The notes: generated from the letters alone by a model not told the origin. Shown: positions 1 through 13,128, counted from the first letter of the stretch. The stretch: 64,000 bases of DNA from Botryotinia globosa (GCA_014898425.1 RCSZ01000004.1:1178001-1242000), one strand, 5' to 3'. Numbers and translations are program-made.

Positions 1-1280
1 GCGCCCCATCAGCCACTGCCCATTTTTACACGTCGCTCTTTCCCCAGCTGGAGGTTATACAAATCGGACTATCGAATTTCCACTTCCCCACACTTTGCTT
101 TCATTACCCAGGTAATCCATAACCGGCTCTACCTTTAAAGTTTCCAATTGACTTATCTCCTAGCGCATAGCCACACTTTTCCTCTATCGCCGTCGGTGGT
201 CCCCATCATTAGATTTCCTCATTCCGTACTCTCCCTTCTGTCCGACACTAGCACATGTGTATCATGATGGTGTACAGTATCTTGTACTCATCCTCCCTAC
301 GTTTCAGAATGTTTGTGTACTGACGTGTCCCGACTCCCCAGATAGAAACGCACCGAAGTCCCGTGCCATCGCAAGCGCCAGGTCTATGCGTGATCGACGG
401 ACTAGACTCCGCCCCAGACGCTGAGAAAACGGAAAGATGCCGTCCCTAAATCATGTTCTTTTGATCATTTTATTATAACGTGAAATATGATTCAAAGCAA
501 AATATGTTTCTGTCTACATATAATATATAGGTGTGTGTGAATATTTGACACATATTAATATAATGAGCTGTCGACATTTATTCAAGCTCATCACTTATTA
601 CTGAGACATCTCCAAGTCAGGTCAAATCTTAGCAAGCTACATATCTAGACATTTCCCAAAAGTATCAACTATTAAATTTATAACACACATATCATTATCA
701 TTCGTTCCTATAAGCTGCGTAAACTAGTGTACAATTGCATTCTCCGTCCTCTCAATTACTTTCCATCTTCTTTTTTAAATTGACTCAATGTTGCCTGTCT
801 GTTTCATTATGCTATGCTTCTCTCTGTTTTGTTCCGATTGATTTGGCTTGTACATCAGGAACCAACATGAATGTGAATAAAAATGCATCCTGGCCATCCA
901 GTAGTTCTCACTAATATCATGACAGTTTTTGAATGTTGATCTGCAATTTCCTGAGAAAAGAGAAGGAAACCTGTCCATATGCAGACACTGTGCATCAAAC
1001 GAGAACTTGATTGAATTCATGAACTAAGTTGAAAGAATTGAAAGAACTATGACATGAACAAACCCGGACGAGAACCCAAACACCTCATCACCCCTTTGTC
1101 CCAGACATCCTTAAACGCCAAGAAATTTACCCTCATCTCAGAATTTGGTATTATGTACGCCCCCAAGAATCATCATTAAACACATCAATGCACACCAAAT
1201 TTTCTCCCGCATTACGCCCCCTTGACCTTATTTGGTTGTAAAGTCATTATATTGAAAAGGCTCCTCGAAATACAATCCTA
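1..1280. other. intergenic, no gene seen
   Basis: No convincing reading frame on either strand. The only frame over 70 codons (775-1020, minus) is low in family-like content and has no splice partners. The part nearest 1281 is probably the 3' untranslated region of the demethylase gene. Confidence 0.5.
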
Positions 1281-4200
1281 CTACTTTGCGGTGCCTGTTG
1301 TGACCTTTCTCAAATTTTTCAGCATGTCTTCAATCAAAGACTCTGAGTCAATTGGCACGTCCGGTAAGTCATGGGTTTGCGGAGGAGGAGCAAAAGTTTG
1401 TGGCTGTGCCTTCGAAGAATTAAGGTTCTGGAAATATTGCTGATGAGGGTAGATAGGTTTCGCCTCCTGCTGAGGAGATTGAGGTGGAGCCTGAGACTGA
1501 TTCGAAGCGTTAATCGGTTGCTGACTGGGCTCTGCCTGGGTGAGAGAAGGAGAATATGAGGGAGGAGTAATGAGAGCAGCTTTTGCAATCGGATGAGGCT
1601 GCGATAATGAATTATGGCCAATCTTCTGTGTAACTTGAGGCATAGGTTGAGATTGCGGAGGTTGAAGTTGTTGGGACTTCTGAGGTTCCTCAGTTTGTTG
1701 AGCTTGTTTGGACTCAATTGTTTTTGGCGCTGGAGACGCGAATCCAGGTTGAGTGGGAGACCCTTGGCCACCAGACGGAAGGTAGGATGAATTTTGATAC
1801 TGAGTAGAATCGTGACTTTTGTGGTTATGTTGCTGATGAACTTGCTGCTGAGGATTTTGTTGTTGACCTTGTGGCTGCGGCACGTGGTGATTGTGAAACA
1901 TCGAACTGTACTCCTTCCGAATTGCTGGGTGCAAGGGTGAGTCTTTCCTTTCCCATTGGTTCGTGTCATACAGCTTAGGCGTAACCTGTTGAGTTGGCGT
2001 TTCCTGATGTCTGGGTATGGAAGGTGAAGAATAGCTTGGTCTTGCAGATGAAGTTGCCGGAGAATATATTTGGGACCCATTAGAGGAATAGGAACCACGG
2101 GAGGATTGGGGGGTATAAGAAGTAGGATAGGATGCTTTCCTGCCAACACCCCCGGTATAGGAAGAAATTGAGGTTGGGGGTGATGCTGTAGATGATCCTG
2201 ATTTTGCAAATAGGGTTTTCTTGAGATGCTCTGTCCAGTTGCCTTGGTAACCATTCATGAATCCTCCGCCTTCTCTGTAGGGGCTCTTATATTCCATAGG
2301 TGAGCGGTTATGCTCGATCTGCAAGTAGAGATACTTCGCAAAAACATTTCCCATTTTAGGAGCAGCTGCTCTACTACTAAAGGGGTTGTTTCCTTTCGCC
2401 AGCGAATGAGTTGGTCGATAATTTGTATTAGGTGGAGCCAGTGGACTGGCAGTTGGTTGGGATTGACGTGGTGTAGCTGCTTGATGAGGCTGGCGTGGTG
2501 GGGCGTATTTAACTTGTGGTGCATAATTAACTTGTGGAGGGTAGCTGACTTGTGCAGCATAGCTATTATTTGGTTTGTAAGCAGCTCTCGGAGGATTGAT
2601 CGCAGATTGATTCGTAGAAGCAATTGCGGGAGGCGTCGTGGAAGTGGACGCAGGAGACGCCGGGCTATTTTGAAACCTAGGATCAGTACCAAAGTTGAGA
2701 CCAATTGCAGGTACTTGGACAGGCCTAGATGCCGCTGACTGTCGCAAGAAAGCTTGTTGAGATTGGTATGATTGTGCATCGATCAAGCCGCTGTGATAAC
2801 CATCTTCAGATTTACGAGGCTTATACACATATGGTTTCTCTGACCTCGCAACGAAAGGCGCGGAAGTTCCAGAGGATGGTGCCGGTTGATTCGCAAGTTT
2901 GGTAGCAGCCATCTTCTGCATTGCCTGTGTCGCCGGGCCCATATTGGAAGTGTTGGCGGTGGGCATCTTTGTCGCGGTTGCAGAAATTTTGTTCGTGGTA
3001 GGATATGAGGCTGCATAAGATGTACGTGGCGCAGCTGTAGCCGGTTTGGGAATTGTATCAAGAAAATGGCCTTTAGGATTGTGTCTCTGGATCTTTAGAT
3101 CTTCCGTAAATTGCGCCCTAGCCTCTGTGGAGTTCTTTCCAAGATAGTACCAAACTTGGTTCTCCTTGCTCAAATCTAGTTTGACCTGTGCCGCATTGCG
3201 AGCGATACTCTCTGTATTAAACTCTGCCCATGTGAAGCCATTAACAAATGGATCTTCAGCTCTTGGAATATCATCAACTTGACGTTTTGTGGTGTTGAGT
3301 GACGCTGCCTCGATACGAGATTTTGGCATGGGGATTGCTTTGTCGGATGGCTTGGCGAGAGTGAAGAATGACGCGTCGGGAATGAGAATCCATTTATATT
3401 CGACTTCAACTCGGTCACTAAGAGGAGTGTTAGCAAGATCATCATACAACCATAAAATGTGTTTACGAACCCGCGAGGCAGAATATCAACAAGTACTGTC
3501 TCTTCATCTTTCCGATTCTCGATGATGGTACCTGCAAATATGTCGCCCTTGTAAAACTGCATTTGACAGACTTCGCCAACCTTCAACTCCTGGGCACCAT
3601 TCCGAATACGATCGTCCTCCTCGAGAGAATCGCTGTCCAGCCTCTTATCGCGTTTGATGCGATGGAAGCGACAACTAAATTCAATGCCCCACTCTTTGTA
3701 CTCGGTACCATCTTCTCCAAACACTGGAATTTCACCTTGCTCAACAAAGACGCCCGCTGCTGCTGCGCAGGTCGCATGGTATGCTCTTGTACACTTCTTC
3801 TTAGAGCATTGAAAGCATGCACCTTTCTTCGAGCGGCAGTAGTTGCACTTGAGGTCAAATCGAGCTTTGGAAATCTCCTTGATGCCCGTAACCACTTCTT
3901 TCTTATCTGCTTCTTCAACGATCGTTTCTGGAATGTACTGAGCACACATACGATGTGCCTGTTTACCATCCTCGGTTGGGAGTAGAGGCTCGGAGGGAAT
4001 GTCGTTGGGACACAAGACACAAGGTTCGTTGACCGGTGCTTTGATGCGCATTCGAATTCTCTTCACATTTTGCTGCTCGTCCGACTCACTCTTGACACGC
4101 TTTCTCTTACGTTGGGCCTTGGTTTTGACCTTTGCGTCGCCACTGCTGTCAGGGGGAGTAAGGAGATCTGTCGTTTCATTTTCGTCCTCTTCCTCTTCTT

Positions 4201-5802
4201 CTTCGTCCTCGTCAAAGTCGGTTTCATATTCAGTCTCTTCGCCATTCATCTTGCGTTCTAAATCCCGAACATTGATCCAAACACTGTCTTGGGCTTGATC
4301 ACAGTCGCACTTCTTAGCCACCTTTCCATATTCAAGCCAAGATGGTAAACCAAAGTTAACAGCCTCAGCGCAATTATACCCGAGATTGTATCCAGAATGG
4401 TATCCGTATGGGAAAGTAATCACAAACTCTCCTGGTCGGTGGACAATTTTGTTGACCTTAATGTTATAATTTGACAATAAATGCTGAGGTGATATCAAGA
4501 ATGTTTTGTGACGAAGAAATTCGCTGCAAGCTTTAGCATCAGCTGGCCAGATGTTTTTCATCGCAGCTTCGAATCGTCGTGCATCCCCCTGAGAGATACT
4601 ATACCATTGCTTCGGTGCGCCAAAGTGAAGATAGTTGATACTATAGAGGTCGACATCCTCCAAATGCCAGGCAAATGTAGCTTTCCACATGCCTAGGTAA
4701 AGATATGCAGTGTTGACACCAGGAATCTGCCCGCCCAAATGATCAAGTATATTGGGTAACTTTCCAAGGTTCCATTCAGTCGTTCTATCATCGAACAATG
4801 ATCCCATCATATCCGCTCCATAAAGTGGTGGAGCATACGTGAGGGTACGCCAATAGTGTCGTTCCAATTCTTCACACCTCTCTGCCGAGTAATCCTCACC
4901 CTCTAGCTCGTATTTGAAGTTCTGAAACGCGGCTTCGTCTACTACGCCTGCTTCACCACGGCGATTGTTCTTACGACGAGAAGAAACGGATATGGCTTTA
5001 GGCTGTCTTCCCCCTCTTGGTTTGACAGGCGTATCATCCTCGTTCACTTCTTGCTTGACGGACGATGAATCACCTTCGGTCTTCGGGGATATTGGGGTTG
5101 GTAAACGATCTGGAGTTCCACCTTCTGAATCGACCGTAGCATTTGTCTTAAGTCTGGACGGACGGCCTGACTTTCTTTTTCCTCCGGGTGTTGGAGCCTT
5201 TGCTCTTGTTGTAGGTTTGACCTTTTCAACATTGGCTCTCCTTTCACCTCTCTTGGCAGGAGGTTGATGTTCGCTTTGATCGCACAACTGTCGCCATTGT
5301 GGAAGATTGTAAGAACGTTGATGGAGAATGTTAGCTTGTCGGTATGTTCCGCTCTGACCCATGATATCCTGTTTAATCGGGTCCTTCACTCTAATCGTTT
5401 TTATAGCATCGTCGAGCGGTGGAAGGGCAGCTTTCCATTCGGGTGGTGGAATAACCTTGACAATACCAGATTTCATACCATATTTATTGACTTTATCCAT
5501 CTAGAGATCGTCGCATTAGCATACACCCCAAGGGGATTTTGAGGAGATCATTCACTCACGAAGAGATTAAAGTCCTTGAACTGAGCCATGGTCGGCATGA
5601 AGACAGGGACTCTGCCATCATCTTCCCAATGTTCTGGTTCAATTGGCTCGTCTGCCGTGAACTCGAGATCCGATAATTCTGAGTCGCTTGATGGATCGGT
5701 TCTGATGGTGTTGTTGCTTTCTGGTGGCGAAGCAAGACCCTGCGGGATCGCTGATTGCTCGCCCTCACTGGGAACAACTACCTGGTCGGTAGCAGTCGAC
5801 AT
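1281..5802 (-). CDS. kdmA: KDM4/JMJD2-type JmjN-JmjC histone lysine demethylase
   Basis: Three exons: 5802-5560, 5500-3471 and 3417-1281, giving 1469 aa. Intron 1 (donor GTGAGT, branch GCTAAT) splits the JmjN domain so that FKDFNLF joins MDKVNKYG. Intron 2 uses GTTCGT and the branch TTGCTAAC, joining PRG to DRVEVEYKW. Visible in order: JmjN (about residues 70-110), a basic linker, JmjC (about 290-480) with Fe(II) ligands H360, E362 and H449, an acidic stretch, a C4HC3-type extended PHD (CVLCPND to RFHRIKR), a Tudor-like segment (LKVGEVCQMQFYKG), and a tail of about 600 residues rich in Q, P and S. The family is nuclear and removes methyl groups from H3K9 or H3K36 using 2-oxoglutarate, O2 and iron. 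Domain order matches fungal KdmA/Rph1/JMJD2 proteins; the symbol is by analogy. The tail looks disordered and its role is unknown. All catalytic iron ligands are present, so activity is expected. Confidence 0.9.
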
Positions 5803-6443
5803 CGTGTAGGCTCACATGCGATCGACCATGCGACGTTATTATGCGTGATGTGGTTGCGTTATCAAATCGTGAATTTGGGAGAATGGGTGAAGGTCGTTGG
5901 ATTCCAAGGTTGTAGAGGGGGGATTGAAGAATGATGCGCGCTCTGGAAAAGAATGGATTGATTCTTGGCAGATGTTGAAAGAAACAACCGACAACTTTAT
6001 CCTCTTAAGAATAGATGCAACTTTAATGTCCTCGCTGATATGGTTTGAAATGATTTATCGAATTCGGTGTTGATTGTCGGATTATCGTGTATGTATTTCG
6101 TACGGCTACTGAATGAAACAGGACAGGACGATTTATTGAGGTGCGATTTCCCTCGAATGATTCTCCTACTTGCCGATATGAACTAACCTTTATCCACTTT
6201 AGCGCAGCTTCTTTCGGTTCCCATTTCTAGAACAGTGGATCTGCATTTTTGATAAAAGAAAAAAATGGTTCACCAAGATTACTTTTATCTTTTTACCTTT
6301 TACCTCAGTCTTCTCCATCACTTCAATCATTCTTCTCGATGATTTGTACATTGATCAATATGTATTTTATCTTTTACCAATTTTATTGTTATAATTACCT
6401 GCGTGGGTAATTTGTGTGATTATAATTCTCTCTATTTTTATGT

Positions 6444-6500
6444 TATTTTATTTTTATTTTTATTTTATTTTTATTTTTATTTCATTTTATTTTATTTTAT
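6444..6500. repeat. TTTTA-type AT-rich microsatellite
   Basis: Imperfect run of TTTTA and TTTTTA units in the gap between the demethylase and YAG7-like genes. Confidence 0.8.
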
Positions 6501-6688
6501 CGTATAATAAAGTGACACAGATTTCTTTCTATATTCCTACACCTCACCTCATACATCGACAAAGATACCAAGATCATTTATTATTATTCCATCGGAGGAG
6601 ATAGGAAGGGGTGCCAGCAATTAGGTGCGATCCAAGTAAGTATATGGTGATATCGACATTCTTCCTATTGTATGAGATAAGGAGATAA

Positions 6689-6732
6689 CATATATATATA
6701 TATATATACACACACACATACACACACACACC
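6689..6732. repeat. compound (TA)n(CA)n microsatellite
   Basis: About ten TA units run directly into about ten CA units, interrupted once by a TA dinucleotide. Simple-sequence repeat with no coding content. Confidence 0.9.
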
Positions 6733-9700
6733 TAGCATATACATGTCCACACTTCGGCAGGTCCAGGTATTGCAGCTGTTAAAGATTCCTGCTTCTTATC
6801 GTTCTGCAATTTATCCCCCCTTTCCCCCCTTTTCCCCCTTTGGCTCTCTCATTCTACCGATTCTTCGTGATTTTTCCAATACTTGGTTTCTTCTTCTTAC
6901 TACAATTACAACTATCATGAATTGATGGTTTTATCTCGATTTATCCCGGTCAGGATCGTCTCATGCAGTGCACAGTTCACCATCCTGTAAGATGAGCATC
7001 ATCATCTCAACTTATCCATTATCCATACAGATTTGGATTTCATCATCACAGTACATAGGGCTGAGAAGTTTATCTTTACCTACTAGTCTCATTGCTTTGT
7101 ACCGTACAGTTTCGGGGCTTGACTTGTGCATCTGTGTGCAGTTAGTTACAGTCTGTCCATATCAATCAAGTCAAGTATGATACCACCACGGACATCTCTC
7201 AGATCCTAAAGTCATGATTGAATTATCGACTTGAATTCTACGATATACGTCGTATAATTATGCAAAGTCGATATGACGTGGGTTTCGGCATGAGATAGAT
7301 GATTGAGATACTCGATAAGTATCTGATAGGAAAATTACCCCTGCACTAGTGAAATCTCTGTCATCGAGCTTGCATCAAGCCAAACCCATCTTCGTCAAAT
7401 TTAAGCTTCCATAAGGCGTAGGGCCGAGTGGCTAAAAGCGGTGACACCTTTACATCTCCACCTAACCTACCCAAGCAAATCTTACCCGTTTTCCCCATGA
7501 CATCCCGGCAAGTCTGGGGAGACATAGTGTCTCACTGATTGGAATCACATCACGACAGCCCAGTCGTGATCTTCGAACATGTCCAACTGGTGTTTGTCGA
7601 AGAATTTGAATACCAACCTCGCAAACATTCTACTGGCATGTAGCCCTGGGCAGTTTCGTCCGAGGTATCGATGTTATCTTGAAATTCCAATCTGATTTGG
7701 CACATGAATTGGATCTGGATATCCGATCTGGCTCGAGAATATGATTATTTGGTTTGTATGATCAACGACATCACTGGGGGCAGGGTAATAAAGATGTAAG
7801 TAGATGAGCAAAATGTGAAAGTGGACAAGAACTGGGCGACGAGCTCACGAATCAAATTGCTCGGCAACATACATATGGCTTGACACTGACTCGTACTCTA
7901 TCACAATTAACTCCCACACAATTGGACTTGAGGAACACTTCGACTTCAGCATGAAGCAAGTTCCATTCAACAGTCGCAAAGTATGACGATTGTGTTTAAA
8001 TTCTCAAGTGTTTGTACCCTTTTTATCACTGATGCCAGGCTAATCTTATCTTAGCCCCACACCCACCGACCTTATAAATAGCCCACACGTCCATTGATCG
8101 ATTTTTACTTGACATTCACGAACATCACGGCTACAATGTAGGTAGATAAGGCTGTGATGTCTGGTGCTTTGGTGTGACCTCGTATGATTGATGAGCTACC
8201 AATAATAATCAATGTGCTGATGTAATGAAATGAATGGCAGCGGAATCTCAATATTGCGCCGTATGCTCAATAACAATCACGTACACAGGACAAACATACA
8301 GCTCAGAGTAATGCCGCAGGTATATATTTAGGAGAATAACAACCCATTGATATCGGAGGCGCGCATGGCAGATATTATCTTAGAGCCTCTGTGCCTAACA
8401 GTGCAGATACAAGAGGGAAATCCCTTGTGACCCTTCCTGCAAAGATCGATACAAAATATGCAACTACATATTGCTAGAAAAAGATAACCCTACACCATAC
8501 AAAAACATCGTGCAAAATTCTCGGCACAATGATTTTCTCGCAGGCTCTAAAACATTTCACTAACGCACCCACTCCACCCATAGTTCACAGATCAAACCAC
8601 TGAAACAAACCCTCGTCTCACGCCATCTAGACCACATCCCGTATCCCATCATCCTAATATCCAGCAACCTCACATCAAAAGCAACATTCTCCAACCAAAC
8701 ATCATATCAGACACACACCCACAAAAACCACACAATCTCCTGCCCCATTCCAACTGCCAACTCCCCCATCTTCCTCCTATATAAAATCTCGCAAATCCCC
8801 AACATAAACGTAAACTTGCAGCTAACACTTCAACAAATATCCAACACACAATCCAACATTCCATCAATTTCATTCGCATAAATTATACCATCTCACATCA
8901 CATCTCCTCACCTACGGAATCCTCAAGACTACCTGCAGACCAATGGTGAGAAATTCGCCGAACTACGACGGGGAACTTGAGACAGTAAGATCTAGATAAA
9001 ACACGATGCTGATTTTGAGATGAGCACGACGTAGCAAATATCAAGTACGAACATCAATTTCGAAACACTTCGCGGTGAGATGGCAGTGAAGCGGTTGACA
9101 GTGAGTTTTCTTACTGAAATGAGGTGAGAGTCGAATACCACTCTATGCTAGATGAAATACTCCTCACTGTATACACAAACAAAAAGATCACTGATCACCA
9201 TCACTCTCTCACATAATTATGTATCGGGGGTTCTTCTTTTCATCATTCACGCAACCATCATCAAATCATGGGTATCAATCATTCCATTTTGTATCGTTTG
9301 GATTTGGCAAGTCCAATCCGATCCGATCCGTTGCGTTCATCCAGCCCAGCCCAGTCCAACCGTCCTAAAAGATCAAGACCAGCGAACCAAAGACCAAAAC
9401 AACCGAACTTTTCAATGTGTGCCCCGGGTATGAACAAGCAGCCTGCATAAAAGCGCGCAAAAAGGAAAATCAAGTTGGCCAAAGTACAGGAAATGTGTGT
9501 TGCGTATGTAATGCCATAAAAAATGAGACGCTCTCCCATATCGTGTTGTACCCCTATGCCATATCCAGCCAATATCAAGAACATGACAGACTCATGCAAA
9601 TGCTTAATTGTGCTGTTTTCGCAATTGCAAATATTAAATGCAAGAAAAACTTTACCCATTTCGCCTTTGTGTGATGCCATGCCGCGAGAAACAAGTTGAA

Positions 9701-9791
9701 TGAAAGAATGAGGATATTACAAGTTGCGTGAGCTAATGCATCTAGGATTTCACAATTTGTGAGGCCATAGAGCTGTTTCCGAAAGGTGAAT

Positions 9792-11432
9792 CTATGACGA
9801 ATCGCCTCTTGGGGCACGGGGACCACCACGAGGACCACCACGGCCACGTCCTCTATATCCATCGCCTCTAAAGCCACCACGACCTCGGCCACCTCTACCA
9901 CCTCGGTGATCTCCACGGCCACGGTTGCGGCTGACTTCATGGAAGCCATCATTGTTGCTGACTGGAGGGGTTGGGGCCTTCTATAGAGAAATTATTAGAA
10001 GGATACTCTCATGTACTGTATAGATCGGGGCTAACTTACTGAATCGGGACTCTCAGGTTGCTCATCGGCCCAGCTTTGAGTGTTAGAAGGGGCAGCAGGA
10101 GTAGCGGTAACACCGAGATCTGTCTCAGTGGCCTCACGAGGAACCTCGACCCACTCTTGCGATGTAGACAAATCGTTGTTGTTGTCCCAATTCGCCTCAG
10201 CTGCAGCATTTCCTCCTTCGCCAAAAGCTAAATTTTGGGGAATTCCTTGAGCTTCCTCGAAGCTTGGTGCTTGGTGGCCATTGCTCAATGCACTTGTAAC
10301 CGGGTCATCGATTTCAGTCAAGCCGGCATTGGCGATAGTTGGGTCACTTTGAACGGGATATTCGGCGACTTCGGTTTGGGTTGTCTCTTCATCTGCAGGC
10401 TCGGCGGGTTCGGCGACAGGTGTGGTTGGCAGTGCAAGGGCAATGGCCTTGATATCGGCAACTAATATACCAATCAGTGAATTGTTAAAATTACAACTAC
10501 AGGTGAACTTACAGGTTGTGGTCAGTTCTTCGCCGTTGACGGATGAACAGACTTCATTAGATCCTTGGATGATTTTTGTCATGGCAGCTACAGCAGCTTC
10601 GTCTCCACTGTAAACTTGAGTGAGCAGCCCTTCAATTCCCTTGTTCTCGTCGAGCTCTGGATCATTTTCCGGGCTTCGGCGCAAGGCGGCGAGACAGAGA
10701 AATTTAGTAATGAGCAACAAGTTACTCTCTTGTTCCTCAGCCTTCTCCTTAGCAACAGAATCCTTAGCGGCCTTGACTTTCTCCTCGACCTCTTTGTTGG
10801 CACGCTCATTGAAAGTCTTTTCGAATTCAGCCTTCTCCAACTGAAGCTTTGTCTTGTATTCTTGGTCGAACTTCTTATATTGTGCGATTTGCTCCTCAAG
10901 CTGGGTTAAAGATGCTTGGAGGGATGGCTTCTTCAAAATTTGTGCCTTTTGGTCAGCATTGATCTTGCGAGTAGCTACCAATTCGTCCAAGCTCTTGCCT
11001 GGGTTTTCGGCGAGAACATTGTCAACTTTTGAGGCGTTGGTCTATCCGATAGATAATTAGCAATTTGTCTAAGGGTGATCAAATGTAGATTGTGTTGGCT
11101 TACGATCTTCTTGTTGACATTACGGATGCTCCTAAAACCAGTTGTTAGCTGCGTCAACCCCACCAAAGATTGGCAAGAATGCCAATGATGGATAAATTTA
11201 GGTGGCCTAGAAGAAATGCTTACTTGTAGAGCTCCTTGATATATGGACTCTCGTATGCTCCATCTCCATTGCTGCTCTCTTCAGCATTAGTGGACGAGGC
11301 CTTTTCTGTAACAGCAACATCTGCTTGTGCGGCATCCTTTTGCACGTCGACAGCTTCAGTCTTGGCCTTCTTCTTCTTTGCGGACTTAGATTCCGGCTTA
11401 GAAGCTGGATTTTGAACTACGGAAGCAGCCAT
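9792..11432 (-). CDS. YAG7-like cytoplasmic protein with C-terminal RGG tail
   Basis: Five exons: 11432-11224, 11131-11104 (28 nt), 11041-10513, 10461-10040 and 9980-9792, giving 458 aa. All donors are GTAAGY and phases agree at every junction. Order: Lys/Ala-rich leader (about 1-65), a helical block (YESPYIKELYKSIRNVNKKI, then ENPGKSLDELVATRKINADQ), a long charged coiled-coil (about 115-190), a helical domain with FLCLAALRRSPENDPELDENKG, an acidic Glu/Thr/Pro region, and a Gly-Arg-rich tail from about 405 with many RGG and RGRG motifs. The KIxxxQKAxxLKKP block resembles the dimerisation region of yeast Yag7-like proteins; that assignment is from memory of the family. RGG tails usually bind RNA and are arginine-methylated, so a ribosome- or mRNA-associated role is an inference. 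Confidence 0.75.
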
Positions 11433-12209
11433 TGTGAACTTATTTTTGTTGTGTGGTCGTGATGTTTGGTTTCGTGATACAGAAATCTCGAGAAAGATAG
11501 CTTGCTTGTGTGTGAATGAATAATTTAAATGCGTCGTCTATAAATAAAACGAAGTATTCGATACAAGAAGATGAGGAGGAAGATATTCTCGGGTTTAAGA
11601 ACGAAGTCTTGTAAGATAGGATTTTTTAGGAAGTGCTGGTATCAATTATCAAAAGTGAGTGAGCTCCAAGATGATGGGTGGGAAGAGATGTTTGGATCGG
11701 AACCTTGTCAGCCTTAGCGAACGTGGAAGAAGGAAGTGGAATAAATCTGCCCCGAACGGCAGAAGAGGTAGGAGAAGAAACTCAACGCCTCTAATAAATT
11801 TTATTTAAGTATTGAACTGGAAAATGAAGTCGAGTTGTATCTAGGTATTATTCAAGTCTTATTTTATTGTAGTTTGATCATTTCAACCCCAAGTGATTAA
11901 TGTATGGCTAAAAAGAGTTGCCAGCAAGCATCTGGTTATCTTCGCCTTGTCCCCCGGGCTCCGCGAAAGTCACAGCCTCGTGTGTACTCCAATCCATTCT
12001 TTTTCTTCCTCATGCTTGTCGACCACCAAATGGCATCGTACCTACGTATTCTTCACATCGCCATCCGATCCATTGTTCGTAGCGTCTACTTGAAGTACCT
12101 AGGTACATCTCGTATTCCCCCTTCGGATTCAATCGCCCTTGAGGTCCATACCCTCTTGGAAAGCGGATTCATTATATCATTTGTACAACCACTTATCGAA
12201 GTTCGAGCA
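11433..12209. other. intergenic between two minus-strand genes
   Basis: Promoter and leader of the YAG7-like gene plus the 3' end of the CENP-W gene. Overlapping plus-strand frames at 11893-12230 look like shadows of unconstrained sequence. Confidence 0.45.
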
Positions 12210-12618
12210 TCATCCCTTGAATTTCGATAGCGATAACTAGTTTGATATGGTTATTATGGGTATGAGTAGCAAGAGGGTTAGACTTACTTCAGTAACCTTT
12301 TTAATACTCTTAGCACTGATGCCACGCTCTCCAGCCTGCTTCGCATTGATACCAGCTTCCTTCATTAACCTGAATCAATTAGACAATATTCCTGGATAAT
12401 TGACTCCACAAAATGGAGCTTATCGTGACATACGTTTCGAGAAATAGCATATAATCGAGGAAGATCTGTGATATATGTATCAGTGAATATTCTTTTAGCC
12501 TGGAACGCGCTGTAAAACATACCAATACATCAACATTTTTGGTGAGATTACGCTTGGAATGAGCTTTAACAATCTTCTTAAGATTGGCTCGAGGATATAG
12601 TTTCTGTCCTGTAGCCAT
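12210..12618 (-). CDS. CENP-W-like histone-fold kinetochore protein
   Basis: Four small exons: 12618-12523, 12465-12434, 12369-12288 and 12236-12210, giving 78 aa. Donors are GTATGT, GTATGT and GTAAGT, and phases agree. The protein starts MATGQKLYPRANLKKIVKAH and continues through KNVDVL, IFLDYMLFLETLMKEA and AKQAGERGISAKSIKKV to a KFKG end. This matches the CENP-W family (about 80-90 aa), a histone-fold partner of CENP-T in the inner kinetochore that binds centromeric DNA. The last coding exon is only 27 nt including the stop; without it the frame would run on in intron. It is head-to-head with the aminopeptidase gene, 510 bp apart. I found the family by hand reconstruction; no single open frame covers more than half of it, so automated models may miss it. 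Confidence 0.85.
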
Positions 12619-13128
12619 GATTTCGGTGATGGCAGATGTTATTCGTATGAAGAGGAATGCTTGCGAAAAGATTATGTTGCTAACTTTGGTTGGTTGTATA
12701 CACCAGATGATACTCTTTTCGCGTGTTGTGATGTGATGTTTGAGTTTCTACAGCCTTGTCACATGTCGCCGCTTATTGGTTGAGACTTCAAGCTTCCGCC
12801 AAGCTTTTATCGGATAAGCTACCCAATTAGGCAAGTGGGCGGTATCGGCCCCTCCCGCACCTGCCAACCTTTAGCACCTCTGACAAATGGACTAAATCTC
12901 CATAGTTACTTCTGATTTACTCCGTACTTGAACTCCGTGCTTTCATCCACGCTTTCCTTCGGCCTTCTTTTCAATTCTTTCTTCTTTAAATACTGGAACT
13001 TCAATCAACCTCTACCAAACCATTCAAGAACATTCCCAAACTACGAAGTCCGATTCAACGTCAACTGGTTTGACAGTTTCTTGATATCTAGCACTAGATC
13101 TCACCACAGTCGTTGAACCATTCGCATC
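12619..13128. promoter_or_regulatory. bidirectional promoter region
   Basis: The 510 bp between the divergent start codons of the CENP-W gene (minus) and the aminopeptidase gene (plus). The aminopeptidase side is pyrimidine-rich (CTTTCCTTCGGCC, TTCTTTCTTC), as is common just upstream of filamentous fungal genes. No specific factor site is claimed. Confidence 0.5.

Larger units (their letters stand above)
5803..9791. other. 4 kb gene-poor gap
   Basis: The first several hundred bases are probably the demethylase promoter and 5' leader. No frame on either strand carries recognisable protein. A TATA-like CTTATAAATA at about 8080 is followed by CAATGTAGGT, but the ATG there is closed at once by TAG, and only a 25-codon frame starts near 8237. 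A non-coding transcript or a heavily spliced small gene is possible but not demonstrated. Confidence 0.4.

Noticed and set aside
1334..3061. Several long frames overlapping the demethylase 3' half in other phases
   Set aside because: Shadows of the Q/P/S-rich coding tail, which has few stops in any phase. The chosen frame is continuous with the catalytic exons.
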